Of a stretch of DNA of 64,000 nucleotides, positions 1 through 6,780 are shown one piece after another. Both the position numbers and the translations under genes were made by a program. This DNA comes from Flammeovirga agarivorans (GTDB taxonomy: Bacteria > Bacteroidota > Bacteroidia > Cytophagales > Flammeovirgaceae): contig NZ_JABAIL010000005.1 in NCBI RefSeq assembly GCF_012641475.1, positions 248,001-312,000 of the forward strand. The letters are read 5' to 3'. Below the pieces are notes generated by a model. That model had not been told where the DNA came from. It saw only the letters and a program-made list of their open reading frames with translations, and did not search any database. How positions within the stretch are numbered: position 1 is the first letter of the stretch; every line of letters begins with the position of its first letter.

Positions 1-96
1 CACTTTTGCCTTGAAAGCATCCCAATATTCAGTAAGGAAAATATAAGTGACTACACCTACAACAACTCCAATAATATACTTGATAATTTTATTCAT
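1..96 (-). CDS. Small membrane protein, N-terminal fragment (cut by the window edge)
   Basis: A start codon on the minus strand at 96 opens a frame of 32 codons that runs off the left edge. The visible protein starts MNKIIKYIIGVVVGVV and is one hydrophobic helix (about residues 4-20) followed by an acidic and aromatic stretch. It could be a signal anchor or the first membrane segment of a short protein. The rest is outside the window, so no family can be named. Confidence 0.45.
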   Translation of the reverse strand, partial: MNKIIKYIIGVVVGVVTYIFLTEYWDAFKAKV

Positions 97-204
97 GAAT
101 AAGTGAAATTAGATTGATGAGACTTTGAATATTTTTAAGAATTAATGACGGAGTAAAGATCTAAAATGATACGGAAATAAAACTTCCGCAACTTCTAAAT
201 ATTT

Positions 205-245
205 AAAAAAGCCTTGACAATTAATTAACTGTCAAGGCTTTTTTT
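205..245. terminator. Bidirectional intrinsic terminator
   Basis: A perfect 9-bp stem (GCCTTGACA at 211-219 with TGTCAAGGC at 230-238) is flanked by six A on the left and seven T on the right. It ends the leftward ribE-LytTR transcript and could also stop a rightward one. Confidence 0.85.
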
Positions 246-945
246 ACAAGAAATTCAGTTTTGAAAGGAAGTTACTTTTGTAGCTATTACCAATCGGAAT
301 TTCTTTTTGAGGCATCACAATTTGCATATCCTCTATTGTATTTACTTTTTCCAGATTAACGATATAAGAGCGATGAACTCGAATAAAATTATCTGGAAAC
401 TTTTTTTCTAATGCTTTCATAGTAGAGTGGATCACATACTTTCGATCCTTTGTATTAATTAACATGTAATCTGAAAGAGCTTCAACAAAAAAGATATCGC
501 CTAAAGAGAGCTTTACAATTTTGTTATCTGCTTTTACAAATAATGTATCATCACTACTTTTATCTACTAAACTTTGATCACTATTTTCGATGGACTGTTT
601 GGCCTTTTCTACCGCTTTTAGAAAACGAGGGTAGGTTATTGGCTTGATCAAATAGTCTGTCAAATTGTATTCATAAGCTTCTGCTCCAAAATCACGTCGA
701 CCTGTAATTAGAATTACTTGAGGTAGTTTTTCTAAGGATTGTACCAACTCGATCCCTGTCATTTGAGGCATCTCAATATCTAAAAATAATAAATCGACAG
801 CAGTGTTTTTGAGAACTTCATATGCAGATACAGCATTGTCAAACTCACCGGCAAGTTCTAACCCTTCGGTACGTTTTACAAAGTCTCGTACAACCATACG
901 AGATACCTCTTCATCGTCTACAATAACACATTTTAAATCGACCAT
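244..945 (-). CDS. LytTR-family response regulator
   Basis: Two-component response regulator of 233 aa. It has an N-terminal receiver domain (about 1-120) with acidic pocket D10/D11, the likely phosphoacceptor D56 in LDIEMP, and the conserved Lys in LIKPI. It is followed by a LytTR DNA-binding domain (about 135-233) with the usual HRSYIVNLEKV segment. It lies one base downstream of ribE on the same strand, so the two are probably cotranscribed. No sensor kinase is adjacent, unlike the other two LytTR regulators in this window, so its partner must be encoded elsewhere. The family normally activates or represses by binding direct repeats. The target genes cannot be told from the sequence. Confidence 0.93.
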   Translation of the reverse strand: MVDLKCVIVDDEEVSRMVVRDFVKRTEGLELAGEFDNAVSAYEVLKNTAVDLLFLDIEMPQMTGIELVQSLEKLPQVILITGRRDFGAEAYEYNLTDYLIKPITYPRFLKAVEKAKQSIENSDQSLVDKSSDDTLFVKADNKIVKLSLGDIFFVEALSDYMLINTKDRKYVIHSTMKALEKKFPDNFIRVHRSYIVNLEKVNTIEDMQIVMPQKEIPIGNSYKSNFLSKLNFL

Positions 946-946
946 A

Positions 947-1537
947 TTAAAGATCTAAGGTTTTTAACTTTTGAATGTATTTTCCTAATATATCAAATTC
1001 TAAGTTTACTTTTGTCCCTTTTTGAATTTTATGGAAGTTTGTGTGTTCAAAAGTATAAGGAATAATAGCTACGCTAAATTGTCCTTTTGCATCATCTACA
1101 ACAGTAAGGCTTGCTCCATTAACACAAACAGAACCTTTCTCTACCGTAAAGTTTTTCGTTGAAGGATCGTATTGGAAAGTAAATCTCCAACTTCCTTGCT
1201 CATCTTGTACATTTACACATTCACCAATTTGGTCCACATGTCCTTGTACAATATGTCCGTCAAATCTACCATGAGATGGCATACTACGTTCTAAATTAAC
1301 GACATCTCCTTCTTTCCAATCTCCTAAATTTGTCTTTTGTAAAGTTTCATGGATGGCAACCACTTGGTGTTGATCACCTTCAATATGAGTGACAGTAAGA
1401 CAAACACCGTTGTGTGCTAAACTTTGATCTATTTTTAGTTCTTTGGATATTGAAGATTCAACAGTAAAAATCGTATTTTCTTGGTCTTTCTCTATTTTGA
1501 TGATAGTTCCCAAGTCTTCTATTATACCTGTAAACAT
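947..1537 (-). CDS. ribE: Riboflavin synthase, alpha chain
   Basis: This enzyme converts two 6,7-dimethyl-8-ribityllumazine molecules into riboflavin, the last step of vitamin B2 synthesis, in the cytoplasm. The 196-aa protein has the diagnostic MFTGIIE start and two tandem lumazine-binding barrels, visible as the paired motifs NGVCLTV and NGASLTV. The length matches the family (about 200-215 aa). It is the promoter-proximal gene of a two-gene unit with the LytTR regulator downstream. No other rib gene is nearby, and no FMN riboswitch motif is visible upstream, so flavin feedback by that route is not indicated. Confidence 0.97.
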   Translation of the reverse strand: MFTGIIEDLGTIIKIEKDQENTIFTVESSISKELKIDQSLAHNGVCLTVTHIEGDQHQVVAIHETLQKTNLGDWKEGDVVNLERSMPSHGRFDGHIVQGHVDQIGECVNVQDEQGSWRFTFQYDPSTKNFTVEKGSVCVNGASLTVVDDAKGQFSVAIIPYTFEHTNFHKIQKGTKVNLEFDILGKYIQKLKTLDL

Positions 1538-1651
1538 TTTAATTATTAAGGGTTTGATGATTATTGGGAGACAATTTAGTCAAATTTTATCAGAGATATT
1601 TTACTTTTGAAGTATTCCATTCCTTTTCTAATTTTCTTTTTTCATTTCTTT

Positions 1652-1680
1652 CAAAGTTACCTTTCTTGTCGAGTTATCAA
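1652..1680 (-). promoter_or_regulatory. Putative sigma-A promoter of ribE-LytTR
   Basis: On the minus strand, TAACTTTG (complement of 1652-1659) matches the Bacteroidota -7 element TAnnTTTG. A TTG (complement of 1678-1680) lies 18 bases upstream as the -33 element. This gives a leader of about 105 bases before ribE. On the plus strand of the same gap, TACTTTTG at 1602-1609 also matches the -7 box and could serve mgtE, but it has no clear -33 partner. Confidence 0.5.
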
Positions 1681-1834
1681 ATAGGATAATTTTATGAAAT
1701 GATTGCTGACTTTTTAGAGGTGTGATGGACATAATATTCTATTCACATTTAATTGAAGGGGAACTACAAATTAGTTCTTATCTTACCCTCAATACGCTTT
1801 ATTAAACCAATTATATTATCTCATCAATTAAAAC

Positions 1835-3232
1835 ATGACGGTTACAAACAGTGAACAGAGATATGAAATTGTAAAGGGACTCATAGACCAAGGAGAATGG
1901 GATGCACTAAGTGGTGTTTTAGAAAAACTACCTACCATTGAAATTGTAGAGATCCTTGAAAAAGTAGATGAAGACCATATGGTTACTGTCTTCTCGTTAT
2001 TTTCTAAAAAGGAAAAAGCACAAATCTTTGGAGAGCTTTCTCATGACCTTCAATATTTTATATTTAATACTCTAGATAAAAGATCTTTTTCAAAAGTTTT
2101 TGAAGACATGCGTTCTGACGAACGAGCGGATTTTTATCAGAGGTTGGAAGTCGATGAGCAATCGGCCTTATTGCCCTATATCAACAAAAAGGTAAGAAGT
2201 AATGTAATAGAACTTAGTGGATACGAAGCAGATTCTGCTGGGGGTATCATGACGACAGACTTTGCTACAGTTCGAAACTGGATGACTGTAAGAGAGGCTG
2301 TAGATAAAATTAAGGTCGACTCACCAGGTAAGAAAATGATCTATTATGCTTATGTAGTAGACAACGAAAAAGTATTGCTGGGGTTTGTGACTCTAAAAGA
2401 CCTGATCATAGCCGATTTACAAGATAAAATTGAGGATCTTATTCATGTTGATTTTGTCGCAGCTGATGTTCATGAGGATAGAGAGAATGTAGCTAAAATG
2501 ATTGAAAAATATAATCTATTAGCACTTCCTATTATTAATTCAGACCGTAAACTAGTTGGTATTGTTCGACATGATGATGCAATGGATGTTATCGTTGCCG
2601 AACAAACTGAGGATATGGAACGTCTGATGGGTATTCAACCTAATGCAGAAGAAGATGAGGATGAAAGTTATCTAGATTTACCTGTCGTCAAGCATTTTAA
2701 AAAAAGGGTCATTTGGTTGGTTTCATTGGCCATTATGGGAATGATTTCCGGACTGATCCTTCATCATTTTGAAGAGGCATTGGATAAGATGGTGATATTA
2801 GCTTTATATATGCCTATGCTTGCTGATACTGGAGGTAACGCGGGTAGTCAGGCGGCAACAGTGGTTATTCGGGCATTATCTTTAGGAGAAGTCACCACTA
2901 AAGATTGGGCAAAGATTACTTTTAAAGAAGTAAGGATATCGATGTTGTTATCCATTTGTCTTTCTGCAATAGCTTATATCAAGGTTTCTTTATTATCATT
3001 CGATACGGTTTTACCCGATGGTCTATCACTCGCTTATGTAGCTTTTATTATCTGTCTTGCTTTAGCGATACAAGTAGTTACTTCTTCGTTGATAGGAGCT
3101 GGGTTACCGCTTATTGTTCGAAAATTTGGAGGAGATCCCGCTGTCGTTGCAAGTCCGGCGATCACCACCATTGTGGATGTTACAGGTCTTTTAATTTACT
3201 TCAGCCTAGCCACCACATTTTTGTTACATTGA
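1835..3232 (+). CDS. mgtE: Magnesium transporter MgtE
   Basis: Inner-membrane Mg2+ channel/transporter of 465 aa. Domains in order are a helical MgtE N-domain (about 1-130), a tandem CBS pair (about 135-255), a plug helix, and five membrane segments from about residue 285 to the end. The pore carries the family signatures LADTGGNAGSQAATV and DPAVVASPAITTIVD. In characterised MgtE proteins the CBS and N domains bind Mg2+ and close the channel when Mg2+ is high. The gene stands alone, divergent from ribE, with an upstream region of about 300 bases in which I see no M-box-like riboswitch. A terminator follows directly. Confidence 0.95.
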   Translation: MTVTNSEQRYEIVKGLIDQGEWDALSGVLEKLPTIEIVEILEKVDEDHMVTVFSLFSKKEKAQIFGELSHDLQYFIFNTLDKRSFSKVFEDMRSDERADFYQRLEVDEQSALLPYINKKVRSNVIELSGYEADSAGGIMTTDFATVRNWMTVREAVDKIKVDSPGKKMIYYAYVVDNEKVLLGFVTLKDLIIADLQDKIEDLIHVDFVAADVHEDRENVAKMIEKYNLLALPIINSDRKLVGIVRHDDAMDVIVAEQTEDMERLMGIQPNAEEDEDESYLDLPVVKHFKKRVIWLVSLAIMGMISGLILHHFEEALDKMVILALYMPMLADTGGNAGSQAATVVIRALSLGEVTTKDWAKITFKEVRISMLLSICLSAIAYIKVSLLSFDTVLPDGLSLAYVAFIICLALAIQVVTSSLIGAGLPLIVRKFGGDPAVVASPAITTIVDVTGLLIYFSLATTFLLH

Positions 3233-3241
3233 TATTATATA

Positions 3242-3278
3242 AAAATAGCATTACCACTCTAAGCGGTAATGCTATTTT
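3242..3278. terminator. Bidirectional terminator between mgtE and the acetyltransferase gene
   Basis: A 14-bp stem (3242-3255 with 3265-3278, core TAGCATTACC/GGTAATGCTA) has A-rich and T-rich flanks. It sits between two converging genes. Confidence 0.85.
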
Positions 3279-3280
3279 AA

Positions 3281-3904
3281 TTATACAGAACAATATTTTT
3301 CCATTCGATCAAAAAACTGTCCCATATGATATCCATCAACTAAAGAGTGATGAGCTTGTACACATATAGGAAGCATATTTTTTCCTTCTTGTTGAAAGAT
3401 TTTTCCAAAAGTAACTTTCGGAATGCCAAATTCTGCATCGCTATCCTTCAAAGGGTTACTCATATTTGTAAATGCAACCCATGGTATTGTTGTACAATGA
3501 ATAATGGGATAATCGTTTTCTTTTAACTCAAAAGCATTCCCTTTTTTAATAGCATCAATAGCTTTTTTTGCATTGTCGGTAAAGCGATCAAAATCAGGAT
3601 ACCAATCGAGGTAGCAGAATGTAAAGGTTTTATCTTCTTTTAATATTGTAGTCCCACCATATACTTCATCAAAATAATATACTTTATCGTTGATGATTCT
3701 ATATCTAAATTCTTCAATTTCATTCATCACTTTAAGCATATAAAAGTGATATAAATGATGTAGCGATGCGTTGTTGTGTTCCTTTTGATGGATCAGCCCA
3801 TCGATACAAACATTCGCTGTCAATGAAAAATTAGGGTTCAAATAATCTTTAAAGAAAAGGTATTGTTCTTTTCTTTTCCATTGATCTATATTTTGTTCTT
3901 TCAT
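3281..3904 (-). CDS. Chloramphenicol acetyltransferase-like (CatA family) O-acetyltransferase
   Basis: The 207-aa protein resembles type-A chloramphenicol acetyltransferases (about 210-220 aa, trimeric, acetyl-CoA dependent). The C-terminal active-site motif is intact as HHSLVDGYH, giving the catalytic His at 186 and the structural Asp at 190. The N-terminal QWKRKEQYLFF segment and the CYLDWYPDF stretch also fit the family. It stands alone, converging on mgtE, with no mobile-element signs and base composition like its neighbours. It therefore looks like a chromosomal housekeeping or intrinsic gene rather than an acquired resistance cassette. Chloramphenicol as substrate is not shown, since many chromosomal relatives acetylate unknown alcohols. 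Confidence 0.85.
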   Translation of the reverse strand: MKEQNIDQWKRKEQYLFFKDYLNPNFSLTANVCIDGLIHQKEHNNASLHHLYHFYMLKVMNEIEEFRYRIINDKVYYFDEVYGGTTILKEDKTFTFCYLDWYPDFDRFTDNAKKAIDAIKKGNAFELKENDYPIIHCTTIPWVAFTNMSNPLKDSDAEFGIPKVTFGKIFQQEGKNMLPICVQAHHSLVDGYHMGQFFDRMEKYCSV

Positions 3905-4067
3905 TTACTCTCCGAAAATCAGTTTATTCTCTTTTGCATAATAAGAAGAAGTACATGCAAAATTTGATTTATTATTAATAATGATTAACATTTTTTGAGC
4001 AAAATTAGTACTTAATCGATCATCCTTCTATTTTCGTAGCGAATTACTATTACCTAAATTTTTTCAG

Positions 4068-5453
4068 ATGATGTACTACCTAATGCTCGAAGTTTTTATC
4101 TTCGGGTATATACTGATTGTGTTAGAACATAACGTTCATATCAACAAAGCAGCGACCGCTTTAATAATGGGTGCCGGGTTGTGGGCACTGTATGCAATTG
4201 GCGCTGATGAAATATTATCCCTTGGACATAGCGAGTCATGGAAGCATTGGTTAGAAGCAGGCCATGTAAAAGGACATGAATCCATTATCAATTTTATTGT
4301 TCATCATGAATTGACAGAACATTTGTCGGAGATGGCTTCCATCGTTTTCTTCTTAATGGGAGCAATGACAATTGTTGAAGTAATAGATGAATACCAAGGT
4401 TTTCGAATTATTACCAATAGAATCCGAGTAACAAATAAACCAAAACTGTTGGCCATTATCTCCTTAATGACATTTTTCTTATCCGCAGCGTTGGATAACT
4501 TAACCACAACAATTGTCATCGTAGCTGTACTGAATAAGCTAGTTCAAGACAAAGAAACTCGATGGTATTTTGCCAGTATGGTAGTGATATCAGCCAATGC
4601 GGGTGGTGCTTGGTCACCAATTGGTGATGTTACAACGATTATGCTTTGGATTGGTGGGCAAATCACAGCCTTAAAAATTATGGAAGAAATATTTATGCCT
4701 TCCTTAGTAGCGATGTTGGTTCCATTGGGAGTTTTAATGTTAAAACTTAAAGGTGAAATAGATCCTCCAGATATGTCGGATGATGAGACAAAAGCCTTTA
4801 TTCCTTTAAAAGATAGAATTATTGTTTTAACAGCTGGTCTTTGTGCTTTAATGGCTGTACCTGTAATAAAATCATATACACATTTGCCTCCATTTATAGG
4901 GATGCTTTTAGGTTTGGGAGTGATGTGGTTTATGACAGATTTTAAGTTACACTCTAAAACAGCAGAAGATAAACGTCTATTGAATGTTGGTAGAATCTTA
5001 AAAAAGATTGACATGCCAACGGTACTATTTTTAATGGGTATTCTATTAGCTGTAGGAGCATTAAGTTCTGCAGGTCATTTAAATGTAATGGCTGGTTTTA
5101 TGCAAGAACATTTTACTGATATTTATTTCCAGAATACATTAATTGGTGTGCTATCGGCAATCGTAGATAACGTTCCAATTGTTGCAGCATTTATGGGAAT
5201 GTATCCAATTGCTGAAGCTGGAGCAACTGGCGAATTAGCCAACTTTGTAGTTGATGGTAAATTCTGGGAAATGTTAGCTTATGCATCAGGAACAGGAGGA
5301 TCGATTTTAATCATTGGTTCTGCTGCAGGTGTTGCAGCTATGGGAATGGAACGTATCAGTTTTACTTGGTATTTCAAAAATATCGCTTGGGTAGCCACAT
5401 TAGGTTATTTAGGTGGTATTGCATTATTCTATTTAGAAATGCTGTTCATGTAA
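4068..5453 (+). CDS. nhaD: NhaD-type Na+/H+ antiporter
   Basis: Inner-membrane sodium/proton antiporter of the ion transporter superfamily, 461 aa with about 11-13 membrane segments. Two repeated half-motifs, LSAALDNLTTTI near residue 143 and LSAIVDNVPIVAA near residue 360, contain the conserved Asp-Asn pairs. NAGGAWSPIGDVTT is the typical re-entrant loop of the family. NhaD antiporters export Na+ (and Li+) at alkaline pH, which suits a marine organism. The gene is monocistronic, with a strong hairpin just downstream. I found no clear TAnnTTTG promoter in the short upstream region. Confidence 0.93.
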   Translation: MMYYLMLEVFIFGYILIVLEHNVHINKAATALIMGAGLWALYAIGADEILSLGHSESWKHWLEAGHVKGHESIINFIVHHELTEHLSEMASIVFFLMGAMTIVEVIDEYQGFRIITNRIRVTNKPKLLAIISLMTFFLSAALDNLTTTIVIVAVLNKLVQDKETRWYFASMVVISANAGGAWSPIGDVTTIMLWIGGQITALKIMEEIFMPSLVAMLVPLGVLMLKLKGEIDPPDMSDDETKAFIPLKDRIIVLTAGLCALMAVPVIKSYTHLPPFIGMLLGLGVMWFMTDFKLHSKTAEDKRLLNVGRILKKIDMPTVLFLMGILLAVGALSSAGHLNVMAGFMQEHFTDIYFQNTLIGVLSAIVDNVPIVAAFMGMYPIAEAGATGELANFVVDGKFWEMLAYASGTGGSILIIGSAAGVAAMGMERISFTWYFKNIAWVATLGYLGGIALFYLEMLFM

Positions 5454-5514
5454 TAAACATAAATAGTGTTCTTTTGTGAATAACTTATATGTATATTTTT
5501 GTGATTTATGTACA

Positions 5515-5559
5515 GAAAACAAAAGTTATCAACATTGTTTGTTGATAACTTTTGTTTTC
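5515..5559 (+). terminator. Terminator of nhaD: 20-bp perfect inverted repeat
   Basis: Bases 5515-5534 and 5540-5559 are exact reverse complements around a 5-base loop, and the right arm is T-rich (TTTTGTTTTCTTG). The arm contains TTATCAACA, one base away from a DnaA box, and a perfect DnaA-box sequence TTATCCACA follows at 5622-5630. The simplest role is transcription termination 60 bases after nhaD. Confidence 0.75.
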
Positions 5560-5642
5560 TTGATATTTCCCGAATTTTACCCTTATTCCTAAAAATTATT
5601 GATTTATTTACTTAATTTCATTTATCCACATAATTTACTGCT

Positions 5643-6263
5643 ATGCGAACATTGTTGATAATTACCTTACTATTCTTATTTACAACAAGTTGTACAACCA
5701 ATGAGAAAAATGAAAAAGACACGAGTGTGAATAACTCTTCTGGAGATTACACTTCAACCATTGTTAATCATTCAATAGAGACAGAATCAGGAATGTTGTT
5801 CACATTAACCGAAGAGAGAGTTACTAACAGTGTGAGTAACATTTCAATTCAAGGAATGAACTTTCCGAATTCAAATGATATTATCAACATTGATCAAACC
5901 GATCCTATAGAACAATTTAATGTAATGGATCTCAATGATGATGGTTATGAAGAGCTTTACATATCACAAAGAACTCCAGGATCTGGTGCCTATGTAAAAC
6001 TTATTGGAGTGTCATCTAACAGAGATAATAGTTACAGTAAAATCTACGTTCCCTCGGTTTCAGAAAATGACGAATTATCTGAGGGGTATATGGGACATGA
6101 TGAAGTTGAATTTACTAGAAAAGATATTATCCGCACTTATCCTGTATACAAAGAAAAAGATAGTAATGCTCATCCAACCGGAGGAGTTCGTACTGTAAAA
6201 TATGAATTGATAACAGGAGAAGCAGGTTATATCTTAAATCCTTATATGGTATCTAACGAATAA
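5643..6263 (+). CDS. PliI-like (I-type lysozyme inhibitor family) lipoprotein
   Basis: The 206-aa protein has a lipoprotein signal with lipobox Cys at residue 17 (TTSC), so it should be anchored in the outer membrane or cell envelope. The mature part resembles the periplasmic inhibitor of I-type lysozymes (PliI). It has an Asp-rich loop DLNDDGYEEL (96-105), a Ser-Gly-rich loop TPGSGAY (111-117), GYMGHDE (148-154), and a PTGG motif near 178-181 before the last strand. In PliI proteins such loops dock into the lysozyme active site. I-type lysozymes are invertebrate enzymes, so a role in surviving invertebrate hosts or grazers is plausible but inferred. The family call rests on motif memory only. 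It stands alone between terminators. Confidence 0.62.
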   Translation: MRTLLIITLLFLFTTSCTTNEKNEKDTSVNNSSGDYTSTIVNHSIETESGMLFTLTEERVTNSVSNISIQGMNFPNSNDIINIDQTDPIEQFNVMDLNDDGYEELYISQRTPGSGAYVKLIGVSSNRDNSYSKIYVPSVSENDELSEGYMGHDEVEFTRKDIIRTYPVYKEKDSNAHPTGGVRTVKYELITGEAGYILNPYMVSNE

Positions 6264-6266
6264 GAA

Positions 6267-6297
6267 AAAGCCCTACAGATGTTCATCCGTAGGGCTT
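6267..6297. terminator. Bidirectional terminator between two converging genes
   Basis: A stem of AAAGCCCTAC with GTAGGGCTTT is extended inward by GATG/CATC across single-base bulges. Flanking A and T runs let it serve both the PliI-like gene and the small secreted protein gene. Confidence 0.8.
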
Positions 6298-6330
6298 TAA
6301 TATATTTCTAAAACTTATTTAAACGCTAAA

Positions 6331-6627
6331 CTATTTGCTCCATTTCATGTAAGGATACTTAGCAGGAGCTTGTTGAATAGTTTTACCAGGATTAGTATTT
6401 CCAGCTTCAGCTAATGTATTAACACCTGCCTGGTTTTGAATATAATATGCACCTTTACGCTTTTTAGTAATAGCATCATCTTCATGTTCAATGCTTAACT
6501 TTGTATCGCGTTGTGCTAATGTTGTTGTTTTATAATTTTTACGAATATTTTTTTGTGGATTATCAGCATTTGCAGCGAAATTAACTCCAGCAATAATAAG
6601 TGCGATAGCAATGATTTTCTTTTTCAT
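6331..6627 (-). CDS. Small secreted protein of unknown function
   Basis: A 98-aa protein with a clear Sec signal peptide (MKKKIIAIALIIAGVNFAANA, cleavage likely after residue 21) and no lipobox Cys. The mature chain is about 77 aa, basic and polar, without Cys, with short runs such as KKRKGAYYIQNQAG and an end rich in Pro, Lys and Tyr (APAKYPYMKWSK). I do not recognise a family. It is probably a free periplasmic or exported peptide. It is transcribed leftward, separately from the radical SAM gene upstream because a 150-base gap lies between, and ends at a shared terminator. Confidence 0.65.
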   Translation of the reverse strand: MKKKIIAIALIIAGVNFAANADNPQKNIRKNYKTTTLAQRDTKLSIEHEDDAITKKRKGAYYIQNQAGVNTLAEAGNTNPGKTIQQAPAKYPYMKWSK

Positions 6628-6780
6628 GTAGTTGATTTTTTAAAGGTTTTATTGATTTAACTTTCAATTATATATACCCTTAAAACACCTAAAACGTTAC
6701 CCTGTTTTCGCTAATAGAAGTTAACAAATTAACAATTTTGGAACTTATTTTAACAACACTGAGCACACCTTTTTTAACAC

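Noticed and set aside
1538-1651. FMN riboswitch upstream of ribE
   Set aside because: None of the conserved FMN-element blocks is present on the minus strand of the leader.
1610-1834. Mg2+-sensing M-box upstream of mgtE
   Set aside because: The leader is AT-rich and shows none of the conserved M-box pairing segments that I know.
2956-3369. 137-codon open frame on the plus strand overlapping the mgtE end and the acetyltransferase gene
   Set aside because: It overlaps the conserved pore region of mgtE in another frame, crosses the terminator, and its peptide is low-complexity and Cys/Arg-rich with no domain.
4544-5014. 156-codon open frame antisense to nhaD
   Set aside because: It is the mirror of conserved membrane-protein sequence, with no independent start signal.
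5494-5501. TATTTTTG matching the -7 promoter box before the PliI-like gene
   Set aside because: Transcription from it would run straight into the strong hairpin at 5515-5559, so it is unlikely to serve the downstream gene.
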